Positions 1-7,742 are shown, counted from the stretch's first letter. The stretch is 17,955 bases of DNA from JAATFY01 sp049276515 (GCA_049276515.1 JBASWO010000015.1:1-17955), one strand, 5' to 3'. Notes: generated from the sequence alone by a model not told the origin. A program made the numbers and translations.

Positions 1-1
1 C

Positions 2-1252
2 CAAATCATGAGTGATGAGCTTTTGGAGATCCGTAATAAGTTTGCGACGCCGCGTAAGACAACGATTGAAGCTCAAGAGTTTGAATCTGACATTGAAGAT
101 CTAATCCAACGTGAGGATATGGTCGTCACCGTCAGTCATGCAGGTTATGTCAAACGCGTGCCGCTCTCCACATATCGTGCGCAAAAGCGTGGTGGTAAGG
201 GTAGGACCGGTATGAGCACGAAGGACGAAGATTTCGTCAATGATATCTTCATCGCATCGACCCATACGCCGATGCTCTTCTTCTCATCCTTGGGTCGCGT
301 TTATAAATTGAAGGTTTACAAATTGCCGCTTGGTAATCCGCAATCACGTGGTAAGGCCTTGGTCAATTTGTTGCCGCTCGAGCAGGGCGAGACCATCACA
401 ACTGTCATGCATTTGCCAGAAGATGAAGCCGCTTGGGACAAACTCAACGTTATGTTTGCAACTTCGGCCGGCACTGTGCGTCGTAATCAGCTCTCTGATT
501 TCAGCAATGTCCGCCCAAGCGGTATTATTGCGATGAAGCTAGAAGAGGGCGATAAGCTCATTTCGGTGCAAACCTGCACGGAAAAAGATGATGTTCTTTT
601 AGCTGCACGTCAGGGTAAGGCCATTCGCTTTGCGGTTGATGATGTACGTGTCTTTACTGGCCGTACGTCCGTTGGTGTGCGCGGCATTAAGCTTGCTGAT
701 AAAGATGAAGTGATCTCAATGTCCATCTTGCATCATGTGGATGCGACAGCTGATGAGCGCGTTGCCTATATTCGCCAAGCCAATGCTGCACGCCGTGCAA
801 CAGGCGAGGCTACCGAAGATCAAGGTAGCAATGATGAAGAGGCAACAGCCAATATCACTCTATCGCCTGAGCGTTTTGCAGAATTAGCGCAACAAGAAGA
901 GTTCTTGTTGACGGTCTCGCAACGCGGTTACGGTAAGCGGACATCTTCTTATGAATACCGCATCACCAATCGTGGTGGCCAAGGTATCTGGAGCATGGAG
1001 ATGTCGCCACGCAATGGTGATATCGTGGCGTCATTCCCTGTGAAGGATGCGCAAGATATCATGCTGGTCTCAGATGGCGGCCAGATTATCCGTATGCCTG
1101 TGAAAGATATCCGTATCGCGGGCCGTAAGACCCAAGGTGTGACAGTTTTCCGTGTTGACGAAGCTGAAAAAGTTGTTTCGGTTGCGGCTCTTGATGATCA
1201 AACAGGTGATGTAGGTGATGCAGCCGAAGGTGCCCTTGATGCCGAAGCTTAA
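2..1252 (+). CDS. gyrA: DNA gyrase subunit A, C-terminal part (5' end outside window)
   Basis: This is the C-terminal part of the gyrase A subunit, which wraps DNA so that the A2B2 enzyme can introduce negative supercoils. The frame is open from the first bases of the window, so the gene starts upstream and the ATG at 8 is internal. The visible part begins in the linker after the breakage-reunion domain (LLEIRNKF). It continues into the beta-pinwheel domain. The GyrA box, seen as QKRGGKG about 59 residues after the ATG at 8, is the motif needed for DNA wrapping and separates GyrA from ParC. An acidic, Glu/Asp-rich insert lies near residues 265-285, and the protein ends in an acidic tail. The last 14 bases overlap the proposed coaD start, suggesting translational coupling. 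Identification is very secure; only the missing 5' end limits it. Confidence 0.95.
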   Translation, partial: QIMSDELLEIRNKFATPRKTTIEAQEFESDIEDLIQREDMVVTVSHAGYVKRVPLSTYRAQKRGGKGRTGMSTKDEDFVNDIFIASTHTPMLFFSSLGRVYKLKVYKLPLGNPQSRGKALVNLLPLEQGETITTVMHLPEDEAAWDKLNVMFATSAGTVRRNQLSDFSNVRPSGIIAMKLEEGDKLISVQTCTEKDDVLLAARQGKAIRFAVDDVRVFTGRTSVGVRGIKLADKDEVISMSILHHVDATADERVAYIRQANAARRATGEATEDQGSNDEEATANITLSPERFAELAQQEEFLLTVSQRGYGKRTSSYEYRITNRGGQGIWSMEMSPRNGDIVASFPVKDAQDIMLVSDGGQIIRMPVKDIRIAGRKTQGVTVFRVDEAEKVVSVAALDDQTGDVGDAAEGALDAEA

Positions 1253-1790
1253 AGAGGGACGTATCGGTCTTTACCCAGGTACTTTTGATCCTATTACGCT
1301 TGGGCATTTTGATATCATTCAACGTGCCGCAAAAGTTGTCGATCATCTTGTGATTGGCGTTGCTAAAAATGCGGGCAAGGGTCCTTTATTTGATACGAAG
1401 ACCCGCGTTAAAATGGTTGAGCGCGAAGTTGAAGCATTGAAGCGCAAGGGTATAAAAAACATCAGCGTTATGCCGTTTGATCATCTCTTGATGCATTTCG
1501 CGCGTGAGATCGGTGCTGTTGTGATTATTCGTGGTTTACGCGCGGCATCTGACTTCGAATATGAAATTCAGATGGCGGCAATGAACTACCGCATGAACCC
1601 TAAGATTGAGACGATTTTCCTTACCGCTACGGAAGGTACTCAATTTGTATCATCGCGCTTTGTGAAAGAAATTGCCCGTTTGAATGGCAATGTAAAACCC
1701 TTTGTGAGTGGGCGCATCGCAACTCAATTGGCTGAGCGTTTCAAGCAAGAATCTGGTCGTCGCAAAGTTAACCCAGAAGTGCGGGACTAG
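1239..1790 (+). CDS. coaD: Phosphopantetheine adenylyltransferase
   Basis: CoaD transfers AMP from ATP to 4'-phosphopantetheine, giving dephospho-CoA, the penultimate step of coenzyme A synthesis in the cytosol. The protein is 183 residues from the chosen start. It carries the nucleotidyltransferase signature near its N terminus (YPGTFDP, then TLGH at residues 20-23), the family block RGLRAASDFEYE with a following MNYRMNP, and the C-terminal VSSRFVKE motif that contacts ATP. The ATG at 1239 is preferred because GAAGG lies 8 bases upstream (1226-1230) and homologues begin a few residues before the RIGLYPGTF block. A GTG at 1215 is open in frame but would add eight unconserved residues. The start overlaps gyrA by 14 bases. 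The gene ends in TAG. Confidence 0.94.
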   Translation: MPKLKEGRIGLYPGTFDPITLGHFDIIQRAAKVVDHLVIGVAKNAGKGPLFDTKTRVKMVEREVEALKRKGIKNISVMPFDHLLMHFAREIGAVVIIRGLRAASDFEYEIQMAAMNYRMNPKIETIFLTATEGTQFVSSRFVKEIARLNGNVKPFVSGRIATQLAERFKQESGRRKVNPEVRD

Positions 1791-1817
1791 GGTTTTTGTG
1801 CGAGTAAAGCCTGATAA

Positions 1818-1846
1818 TTGACAAGAAAGCCATTCTCTCTTATCCC
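1818..1846 (+). promoter_or_regulatory. Candidate sigma70-type promoter for the beta-barrel protein gene
   Basis: A perfect -35 hexamer TTGACA (1818-1823) is followed after exactly 17 bases by TATCCC (1841-1846), a 3/6 match to the -10 consensus. Transcription would begin near 1853 and leave a leader of about 37 bases before the ATG at 1890. This also argues against translation starting from the TTG at 1818, which lies in the -35 element. Confidence 0.5.
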
Positions 1847-1889
1847 TGAATCCGCTGATACCAACATCACAACATCTATAGGTGATACG

Positions 1890-2504
1890 ATGAAGAGCAG
1901 CTTCCTCCCCAAACATTTTCTATATGTGTCTGCCGTTATCGCGCTTTTCGCAGCGACACCTGCGCAGGCCGTCAGCTTTTCTGATCCTGCTGCAAACTGG
2001 CAGGGTTTTTATGCGGGCGTGCAGCTGGGGGGTACCTGGGGCGAATTCCATAGTGGTCCAACCGGCACCGGCGGCGATGTCTCTGGCGGCGGCCATGGCG
2101 GTTATAACTTTCAATCAGGTCGTTGGGTGTTTGGTGGTGAAGCAGATATTTCTGGTATGAGTGTTCCCGCGACATCAACCACAACAACGCGCTTTGATGA
2201 AGACTGGATGATGACCTTCCGCGGCCGCGCTGGTTATGCTTTTGGCCGGTATCTTCCTTATGCTACAGCGGGTCTTGCCCTGACATCCACGACCTGGACA
2301 TCAGCCGCAGGCTCAACCACAACTTTGCGTACTGGCGCTGCTGCTGGTGCTGGTCTTGATGCCGTCATTTCAGGGAACTGGACAGGGCGTTTAGAGTATC
2401 TATTTACCGATGTGCCCAATGAAACGGTTACCGTTGGTGGTGGCACATTCACAGGTGGTTCGACCAATCACACAATGCGTGTTGGTGTGAGCTATCAATT
2501 CTAA
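1890..2504 (+). CDS. Outer-membrane beta-barrel protein (OmpA-like / Omp25-type porin family)
   Basis: This is a 204-residue exported protein predicted to form a small outer-membrane barrel. A Sec signal peptide (lysine-containing N terminus, hydrophobic core, AQA cleavage site) covers about residues 1-27. The mature part opens with NWQGFYAGVQLGGTWG, the usual first strand of alphaproteobacterial Omp25/LomR-type proteins. It has Gly/Thr-rich alternating strands and ends in a terminal phenylalanine (VGVSYQF), the BAM recognition signature. The start at ATG 1890 is chosen because AGGTGA precedes it by 4 bases and the signal peptide begins exactly there; the longer frame from 1818 overlaps the promoter. 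Substrate or adhesion role cannot be told. Most members are eight-stranded structural or surface-exposed barrels rather than true pores. Confidence 0.88.
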   Translation: MKSSFLPKHFLYVSAVIALFAATPAQAVSFSDPAANWQGFYAGVQLGGTWGEFHSGPTGTGGDVSGGGHGGYNFQSGRWVFGGEADISGMSVPATSTTTTRFDEDWMMTFRGRAGYAFGRYLPYATAGLALTSTTWTSAAGSTTTLRTGAAAGAGLDAVISGNWTGRLEYLFTDVPNETVTVGGGTFTGGSTNHTMRVGVSYQF

Positions 2505-2542
2505 AAACCTGCTTTTCCTACAACCTGAAATGGAGAAAGACT

Positions 2543-2626
2543 ATGCTGAAACCATCTTTTTACATGCTGATTGTATCGCTTCTTATCTGCGCCACGGTTT
2601 TGTCGGCCTGTGCAGGTCGCGCCTAA
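2543..2626 (+). CDS. 27-residue micro-lipoprotein
   Basis: This short frame encodes MLKPSFYMLIVSLLICATVL followed by SACAGRA and a TAA stop. It has a lysine near the N terminus, a hydrophobic stretch (residues 6-20) and a lipobox L-S-A-C with the cysteine at residue 23. If processed by Lgt and LspA, the mature product would be only five residues (CAGRA). A GGAGA ribosome site (2532-2536) lies 6 bases before the ATG. The gene follows the beta-barrel gene by 38 bases and may share its transcript. It looks shorter than typical entericidin-like lipoproteins. Chance is possible for so short a frame, but ribosome site, signal sequence and lipobox all coincide. Function is unknown. Confidence 0.55.
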   Translation: MLKPSFYMLIVSLLICATVLSACAGRA

Positions 2627-2669
2627 GCTCCTAGCTCTCCGCCATCGTTTTAAGCGAGGGTTTAGGCGC
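2619..2669 (+). other. Long inverted repeat overlapping the micro-lipoprotein stop codon
   Basis: GCGCCTAA (2619-2626), which contains the last bases and TAA of the small lipoprotein gene, is perfectly complementary to TTAGGCGC (2662-2669). Inside, 2635-2642 can pair with 2654-2660 with one bulged C and one G-T pair, giving a two-part stem. No T-tract follows directly, so it is not a classic intrinsic terminator. It may protect the 3' end of the messenger or act with the terminator at 2702. Confidence 0.45.
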
Positions 2670-2701
2670 AGCAGGGTTAATCTTGGGCCTCTAAGCTAAA
2701 A

Positions 2702-2724
2702 ACAGAGCTTTTTCTCTGTCTTTT
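2702..2724 (+). terminator. Rho-independent terminator
   Basis: ACAGAG (2702-2707) and CTCTGT (2714-2719) form a perfect 6-base stem with a six-base loop, followed by CTTTT. A run of A precedes the stem. It would end the transcript of the beta-barrel and micro-lipoprotein genes before tRNA-Lys. Confidence 0.6.
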
Positions 2725-2738
2725 GCCATACTTCCATG

Positions 2739-2767
2739 TTGACCGGCTGGGGGATCACCCCTAATTT
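2739..2767 (+). promoter_or_regulatory. Promoter of tRNA-Lys
   Basis: TTGACC (2739-2744, 5/6 match) and TAATTT (2762-2767, 4/6) are separated by 17 bases. A GC-rich GCCCCC discriminator follows, a feature typical of stable-RNA promoters under stringent control. Transcription would start near 2774, about 10 bases before the mature tRNA. Confidence 0.6.
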
Positions 2768-2783
2768 GCCCCCTTCCTAGGAT

Positions 2784-2858
2784 GATCGCGTAGCTCAACG
2801 GTAGAGCATCTGACTTTTAATCAGGGGGTTGCGGGTTCGAAACCCGCCGCGGTCACCA
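2784..2858 (+). tRNA. tRNA-Lys (anticodon UUU)
   Basis: A full cloverleaf can be drawn. The acceptor GATCGCG pairs with CGCGGTC (one T-G). The D stem is GCTC/GAGC around a short 7-base loop. The anticodon stem TCTGA/TCAGG encloses CTTTTAA, placing TTT in the anticodon. The T stem GCGGG/CCCGC encloses TTCGAAA. The discriminator is A and the 3' CCA is encoded. It reads AAA/AAG codons. Confidence 0.95.
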
Positions 2859-2865
2859 GGATTTC

Positions 2866-4104
2866 CTAAAATTCAAATCGTTCTGGCACGCGCTGAAAGG
2901 CGGCGTGACCTGTAAAGCTGCGCACACCATCGCCGACACGACCAAAGCTGATGGTATTACGTCCATAACGGTGATTAATTTTATCGATCAAGGGCAGTAA
3001 GTTTTTACGCTCGGGCTGCGTTGCAAAGAGATCGGGCTGGTGTTTCGAGGTGTGAACTAAATCTAGCAGTAACACCGTAATCTTCTTGGGCTTAAAGCTG
3101 GGTAAATTGATGCAAAGTCGCATCATCTGCTGCATCAAAAAGCCAGTATCTTGAGTTTCAGCAAAGGTCGTTTCATTCCACCAATAGCGTGATGGCTCAC
3201 CTTCAAGTCGTAAACTAATGCCAAGACGTCGGCAGTAATAGCCTTTGTAGCGCAAGCGCTCGGTCGCTTTGGTCAAAAGATGTTGCGCAAATTGCCGCGC
3301 ACCCGCTTGATTACGAAATTCTGGTTCCAACACATGTTGATGGCTGATGCTATGCATGAAGGCTGAAGAGGGTGGTTGTAAATCGGCGCCATGCAAAAGC
3401 TCATAATAAAGGGCGCCTTGCACACCACCCCATACGCGCCGCAACTGATAAGGGGATGCTGCCATAAGAGTGGCAACGCTTTTTATGCCATGTCGGATCA
3501 ACCGCTCTTCCATGCGTCTACCAACACCATAAAGTTGCTGCAGTTTAAGGGGGTGCAAAGCTTGTGGTAGATCACATTTGCGGATGATTGTAAGGCCATC
3601 GGGTTTTTTCATGCCAGATGCAATTTTGCTGAGAAAAATATTGGGGCCAAGACCGATTGAGCAGGTCATAGCTTCACCAATTTTCTCGCGTAAGGTTGTT
3701 TTAATTTTATGGGAGAGGGCGATGGCTTTCTCGACATGGCATTCGCTGCCCATCAAACGGCAGGCGGCTTCATCGATCGACATCACTTTACTAATCGGGA
3801 TACAGCTATCCAGAACTTCTAAAATACGGTGATGGTAGTCGACATACAGTTTGTGTCGTGCCTTGATGACGAGAAGATCGGGACACATTTTTTTAGCTTC
3901 CCAAACCCGCGTTCCGGTGCGGATCCCAAAAGCTTTCGCTGCGTAGCTTGCCGCAATGGCGCAGGTCGCATCATTCATCATCGGTACGACAATTACGGGT
4001 TTTCCGCGTAGCTCAGCCCGATCTTGCTGCTCACAAGAGGCAAAGAAGGAATTGAGGTCCAAAAAGAGCCATTGGACTTGATCATCAGCGCATTTTATGT
4101 TCAT
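2866..4104 (-). CDS. dinB: Y-family DNA polymerase (DinB/Pol IV-like), SOS-type
   Basis: This is a 412-residue low-fidelity translesion DNA polymerase of the DinB/UmuC superfamily. Near the N terminus FLDLNSFFASCEQ supplies the first catalytic Asp (D16). SIDEA (residues 109-113) is the palm motif carrying the second metal-binding acidic pair, D111/E112. A helix-hairpin-helix region (LYGVGRRMEERLIRHGI) and a little-finger domain follow. The C terminus (INHRYGRNTISFG) resembles the tail of an alphaproteobacterial Y-polymerase subgroup rather than classical Pol IV, so dinB is a family-level symbol. The ATG at 4104 is the only convincing start; no strong ribosome site precedes it. A LexA-type box overlaps the start, implying SOS control. 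It is divergent from queC and ends in TAG 7 bases from tRNA-Lys. Confidence 0.88.
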   Translation of the reverse strand: MNIKCADDQVQWLFLDLNSFFASCEQQDRAELRGKPVIVVPMMNDATCAIAASYAAKAFGIRTGTRVWEAKKMCPDLLVIKARHKLYVDYHHRILEVLDSCIPISKVMSIDEAACRLMGSECHVEKAIALSHKIKTTLREKIGEAMTCSIGLGPNIFLSKIASGMKKPDGLTIIRKCDLPQALHPLKLQQLYGVGRRMEERLIRHGIKSVATLMAASPYQLRRVWGGVQGALYYELLHGADLQPPSSAFMHSISHQHVLEPEFRNQAGARQFAQHLLTKATERLRYKGYYCRRLGISLRLEGEPSRYWWNETTFAETQDTGFLMQQMMRLCINLPSFKPKKITVLLLDLVHTSKHQPDLFATQPERKNLLPLIDKINHRYGRNTISFGRVGDGVRSFTGHAAFQRVPERFEF

Positions 4105-4113
4105 GTTTTGTTC
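4099..4113 (+). promoter_or_regulatory. LexA (SOS) box, GTTC-N7-GTTC
   Basis: GTTC at 4099-4102 and GTTC at 4110-4113 are separated by exactly seven bases, the direct-repeat operator known for alphaproteobacterial LexA. It lies in the gap between the divergent polymerase and queC genes and overlaps the polymerase start codon. Its presence at a translesion polymerase gene makes the assignment strong. Confidence 0.75.
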
Positions 4114-4168
4114 TTAACATGCTAAGATGGCTTCTTGCAAGTTGACTTGAAGGAAAGGCGCTAAGAGT

Positions 4169-4879
4169 ATGCGCCGCATGAAAGCACTTGCTGTTGTCTC
4201 AGGGGGCCTCGATAGCGTCACCTTGGCTTATGTTCTGGCATCCCAAAATCAATTGGGCGGCATGGTCTCGTTCGACTATGGCCAGCGCCATAAGAAAGAA
4301 TTGGTCTTTGCTCAGAAGGCAGCCGAAAAACTAAAAGTGCCGCATCATCTGATCGATCTCAGCAGTATCACAAAACATCTGAAGGGCTCAGCTTTGACCG
4401 ATAATATTGCTGTGCCTGATGGTCACTATGCAGCTGAAAATATGAAGCAGACGATTGTGCCCAATCGCAATGCCATAATGCTAGCTGTTGCTTACGGTAT
4501 TGCACCAGCCCATGGCTATGATGCTGTTGCGATCGCCATCCATAGTGGTGATCATTTTATTTATCCTGATTGCCGGCCAGAATTTGCTGATCTTTTTGAT
4601 CAGATGGAACAAAAGGCCATGGAAGGTTTTGCGGATATCAAATTGCTGACGCCTTTTGTTGGTGTGACAAAAGGAGGTATTGCCGAGCAAGCCATAGCTC
4701 TTGGTGTACCTCTTTCTGAGACATGGTCGTGCTATAAAGGTGGGGATATTCATTGCGGCCGCTGCGGAACCTGCGTTGAGCGGCGCGAAGCTTTTGCCTT
4801 AGCAAAAGCCAAAGATCCAACGCTTTATGAAGATGCAAATTATTGGAAAGAAGCTTTAGCCTCTAGAGAGGCTCGTTAG
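4169..4879 (+). CDS. queC: 7-cyano-7-deazaguanine (preQ0) synthase
   Basis: QueC converts 7-carboxy-7-deazaguanine to preQ0 with ATP and ammonia, on the pathway to queuosine in tRNA. The protein is 236 residues. The ATP-binding PP-loop is SGGLDS at residues 11-16. The zinc site is a four-cysteine cluster, C188, C196, C199 and C202, inside the family block SCYKGGDIHCGRCGTC. The conserved HSGDHFIYPDCR segment is also present. The ATG at 4169 is chosen over the ATG at 4178 because AAGGAAAGG lies 10 bases upstream. The start codon sits partly in the loop of a possible GGCGC/GCGCC hairpin. No other queuosine gene is in the window, and the short leader leaves no room for a preQ1 riboswitch. The 3' end overlaps the convergent patatin gene by 17 bases. 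Confidence 0.95.
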   Translation: MRRMKALAVVSGGLDSVTLAYVLASQNQLGGMVSFDYGQRHKKELVFAQKAAEKLKVPHHLIDLSSITKHLKGSALTDNIAVPDGHYAAENMKQTIVPNRNAIMLAVAYGIAPAHGYDAVAIAIHSGDHFIYPDCRPEFADLFDQMEQKAMEGFADIKLLTPFVGVTKGGIAEQAIALGVPLSETWSCYKGGDIHCGRCGTCVERREAFALAKAKDPTLYEDANYWKEALASREAR

Positions 4880-5843
4880 CTCCGATGACCGGGCTTTGTG
4901 AGAGCACTTGCAAAGCATCAGCCAATTCGGGGCGTTTACGCATCACAGCCGCTTCACCTTCATGAATAGCTTCTTCTGTGCGATCAAATTCAAGCAGACC
5001 AATATGGCCAAGACGTGGTGCTATATGCACGTCAGGTGGATCGCCCGCTAAACGCGAGCGTGTAATGCGATCCTGCATGATATTGAGAGATGAGGTCATA
5101 ACACCAAAAATACTTGGGCCGTCATAATCTCTGCGGAAAATACGACGTGTCATGCTGCTCATAAGAGAGAGTTTGTCCTTATTGTCGGTTTCTTCCAACA
5201 GATTGATCAGATCAAAACCAGCAGCGGTTGGTACGCTCGCACCAGGACGGCGGGATTTGCCGATGATGTCGGCGTTGAGATTGACGGCAATGACCATGTC
5301 AGCACCCATGGCTCTACATGCTGCGACGGGTAGGGGGCAAACCAAGGCGCCATCCGCTAACCATCTTCCATCCATATACATCGGCGGGAAAATACCGGGT
5401 AATGAGAAGGAGGCGCGCATGGCTTCAGCGAGATCCCCTTTTTGCAACCAGATTTCGTGACCTGTCACAAGATCAGTTGTCATGGCAGCGTAGGGCACTG
5501 CAAGTTCTTCAATTTTCATATGGCCAATATAATGACGCAAATCATCCATCAGTTTGCCGCCACCAATGAGACCGCCACTGCGCAAGCGCATATCAAGGTA
5601 ACTGACGATCTTGCGTTTCGTTAAAGCGCGCGCCCATTCTTCAAGAGAGTCGAGCTTTCCGGCCAAATAACAGCCGCCGGCTAGGGCGCCAACAGAACAA
5701 CCCGCTACAACGTCAAATTCAAAACCCAATTTCTTCAAAGCGCGAATAACACCGATATGGGCCCAACCTCGGGCCATGCCGCTGCTTAAGGCGAGGCCAA
5801 TTTTGCGCTTTCCGGGGCGGCGGGTGCTGCGTTCATCGGGCAT
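4863..5843 (-). CDS. Patatin-like phospholipase (RssA-type)
   Basis: This is a 326-residue serine lipid acyl hydrolase of the bacterial patatin family. The Ser-Asp dyad is visible: nucleophile S50 in GCSVG (48-52) and D164 in ADGA. The oxyanion-hole loop reads LSSGMARGWAHIG (19-31), where the family's first glycine is replaced by serine. The fold-typical ASFSLPGIFPP block (144-154) precedes the catalytic Asp. There is no signal peptide or membrane segment, so a cytosolic or peripheral enzyme is expected. The ATG at 5843 follows AGGAT by about 6 bases. The gene is divergent from the lipid exporter and convergent with queC, sharing its last 17 bases. RssA-like members hydrolyse phospholipid or acyl esters; the substrate here is unknown. 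Confidence 0.87.
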   Translation of the reverse strand: MPDERSTRRPGKRKIGLALSSGMARGWAHIGVIRALKKLGFEFDVVAGCSVGALAGGCYLAGKLDSLEEWARALTKRKIVSYLDMRLRSGGLIGGGKLMDDLRHYIGHMKIEELAVPYAAMTTDLVTGHEIWLQKGDLAEAMRASFSLPGIFPPMYMDGRWLADGALVCPLPVAACRAMGADMVIAVNLNADIIGKSRRPGASVPTAAGFDLINLLEETDNKDKLSLMSSMTRRIFRRDYDGPSIFGVMTSSLNIMQDRITRSRLAGDPPDVHIAPRLGHIGLLEFDRTEEAIHEGEAAVMRKRPELADALQVLSQSPVIGANEPL

Positions 5844-5942
5844 AAATGATCCTACGGGGGTTGGATATAAGACTTCAAAAAACGGCTCGAGGCTCTATGA
5901 TAGGGCAAGAATCCTTATCTTTCATTTAAGTTGGTAATAAAC

Positions 5943-7742
5943 GTGTCGAAAAATACCCCTTTAAATACGGCAAATTTAGCTTTGCTGCAGCGCGGCAAAC
6001 CAAAAAGCTCATGGGTTCTGGTTAACCGTTTATTTCATGGGTACCTCCATAAGCATGTACCCAGCTTTGCCATAGCCATGGTTTTTATGGGCCTGACAGC
6101 CGGTATGACAGGTGCTGCGGCTTGGATAATTAAACCGATCACAGATCAATTAGGTAAAACTCATACGCAAAGCTACATGGTGGGGCTTTGTGCTGCGGTT
6201 CTCGTCATTTTTATTTTGCGCGGCATTGGTACGTATTTTCATACGGTGATTATGAACCGTATTGGTCAGCGTATTGTCACTGACGTACAGCAAGAAATGT
6301 ATCGCCATCTTCTTTCTGCAGATTTGGCTTTCTTTCATGCGAATGCTTCTGGCCAGCTCATCTCACGTCTGACTAATGACGTTGGTGTGATGAGGCAAGC
6401 TGTCTCAGAATGTTTGACCAGCTCCTTTAAGGGTGGATTGACGCTCATTGTTTTGGTGGGTGTCATGTTTTATCAAAACTGGCACTTGGCGCTTGGTGCT
6501 TTTATCATTTTCCCGATCTCGGCATGGTTTATCACCCGCATCGGCAAACGCATGCGTAAGATTTCATCGAACACGCAAGCAGAGACAGGTAATTACTCTT
6601 CTCTTCTCAGTCAAACTTTTCAGGGCATGCGTCATGTTAAAGCCTATGGCATGGAAGCTTTGGAGAGTGAGCGCGTTCATGCAGTGACTGAGAACATCTA
6701 TCGTTTGGCTCTTAAGGGGTTTCGGGCTGGTGCCAGCTCAAATCCCATGGCGGAATTTCTCAGTGGTCTTGCGATTGCATCGGTCTTTCTTTACTGCGAT
6801 TGGCAGGTCGCCCATGGCCATCTAACGACAGGTGGCGTTTATTCTTTCATCATGGCTTTTGTTCTTGCTTATGATCCGATGAAGCGGACAGCCAAGGTCA
6901 ATGCGCAGTTTCAAGCTGGCCTTGCCGCGGCTGACCGCATTTTTACTCTGCTTGATGTTGAGCCAGCTGTTGTGGACGCACCACATGCAGAAATATTGGA
7001 TGTCAAAGATTACTCAGTACGTATTGAAGATACAGTTTTTTGTTATCTGGATGGCACGCAAGCGCTCAATCATTTATCGATCAATGTGCCTCACGGTAAA
7101 ACAGTGGCTATTGTTGGCCCCAGCGGTGCGGGCAAATCGACCATCATTAATTTGATCCCTCGTTTTTATGATGTGCAAAGTGGTCGCATCACGGTGGGCG
7201 GCCAGGATGTACGGGATGTCACTTTAGCTAGCCTACGCAGTAAGATTGCCTTGGTTAGTCAAGAAACGGCTCTCTTTGATGATACGGTGCGCGCCAATAT
7301 TGCTTACGGTAAGTTTGATGCCACAGATCAAGAGATTGAAGCTGCAGCTGCAGCTGCTTTTGCAGATAGCTTTATTCGTGATTTGCCGCAGGCTTACAGC
7401 ACGGTTGTGGGCGAACATGGCGTCAAACTATCAGGCGGCCAGCGTCAGCGTATCGCGATCGCTCGCGCCATGTTGCGTAATGCGCCCATTCTTTTGTTGG
7501 ATGAGGCAACATCAGCTTTAGATAACGAATCAGAACGTGCCGTTCAGGCGGCTCTCAAGCGTTTGCAGCAGGGACGCACGACAATTGTTGTGGCGCACCG
7601 CTTATCAACGATTGTTGATGCTGATCATATTGTTGTTTTAGAGCAGGGCAAGGTTGTTGAGCAGGGCACGCATAATGAGCTTTTGGCAAAACAAGGCGTC
7701 TATGCGAGACTTTACGGTATGCAGGCTGAATTCGCTGCATAA
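5943..7742 (+). CDS. msbA: MsbA-type ABC exporter (fused permease and ATPase)
   Basis: This is a half-transporter of about 600 residues expected to dimerise in the inner membrane and flip lipid A core or another lipid. Counting from the TTG at 5931, six membrane segments occupy roughly residues 44-325. The ATPase domain follows: Walker A GPSGAGKST near 395-403, Q-loop LVSQET, signature LSGGQRQR near 500, Walker B ILLLDEATSALD near 520, and H-loop AHRLST near 554. The start is uncertain: TTG 5931 and GTG 5943 are both in frame and neither has a strong ribosome site. GTG 5943 is preferred because TTGGT lies at a usable distance. A TATGAT at 5896-5901 could be a -10 element, without a good -35. 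MsbA is the best family guess; other lipid or peptide exporters share this layout. Confidence 0.85.
   Translation: MSKNTPLNTANLALLQRGKPKSSWVLVNRLFHGYLHKHVPSFAIAMVFMGLTAGMTGAAAWIIKPITDQLGKTHTQSYMVGLCAAVLVIFILRGIGTYFHTVIMNRIGQRIVTDVQQEMYRHLLSADLAFFHANASGQLISRLTNDVGVMRQAVSECLTSSFKGGLTLIVLVGVMFYQNWHLALGAFIIFPISAWFITRIGKRMRKISSNTQAETGNYSSLLSQTFQGMRHVKAYGMEALESERVHAVTENIYRLALKGFRAGASSNPMAEFLSGLAIASVFLYCDWQVAHGHLTTGGVYSFIMAFVLAYDPMKRTAKVNAQFQAGLAAADRIFTLLDVEPAVVDAPHAEILDVKDYSVRIEDTVFCYLDGTQALNHLSINVPHGKTVAIVGPSGAGKSTIINLIPRFYDVQSGRITVGGQDVRDVTLASLRSKIALVSQETALFDDTVRANIAYGKFDATDQEIEAAAAAAFADSFIRDLPQAYSTVVGEHGVKLSGGQRQRIAIARAMLRNAPILLLDEATSALDNESERAVQAALKRLQQGRTTIVVAHRLSTIVDADHIVVLEQGKVVEQGTHNELLAKQGVYARLYGMQAEFAA

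Noticed and set aside
1771..1797. Intrinsic terminator after coaD (AACCC/GGGTT before a T run)
   Set aside because: The stem is only five pairs with a 15-base loop that includes the coding end; too weak to call.
1818..1889. Longer N terminus for the beta-barrel protein from TTG 1818
   Set aside because: The TTG is part of a TTGACA promoter element, and the signal peptide and ribosome site fit the ATG at 1890.
4105..4168. preQ1 riboswitch before queC
   Set aside because: The 64-base gap shows no preQ1 aptamer pattern (a short stem-loop with an A-rich tail reaching the ribosome site); only the small GGCGC/GCGCC hairpin is visible.
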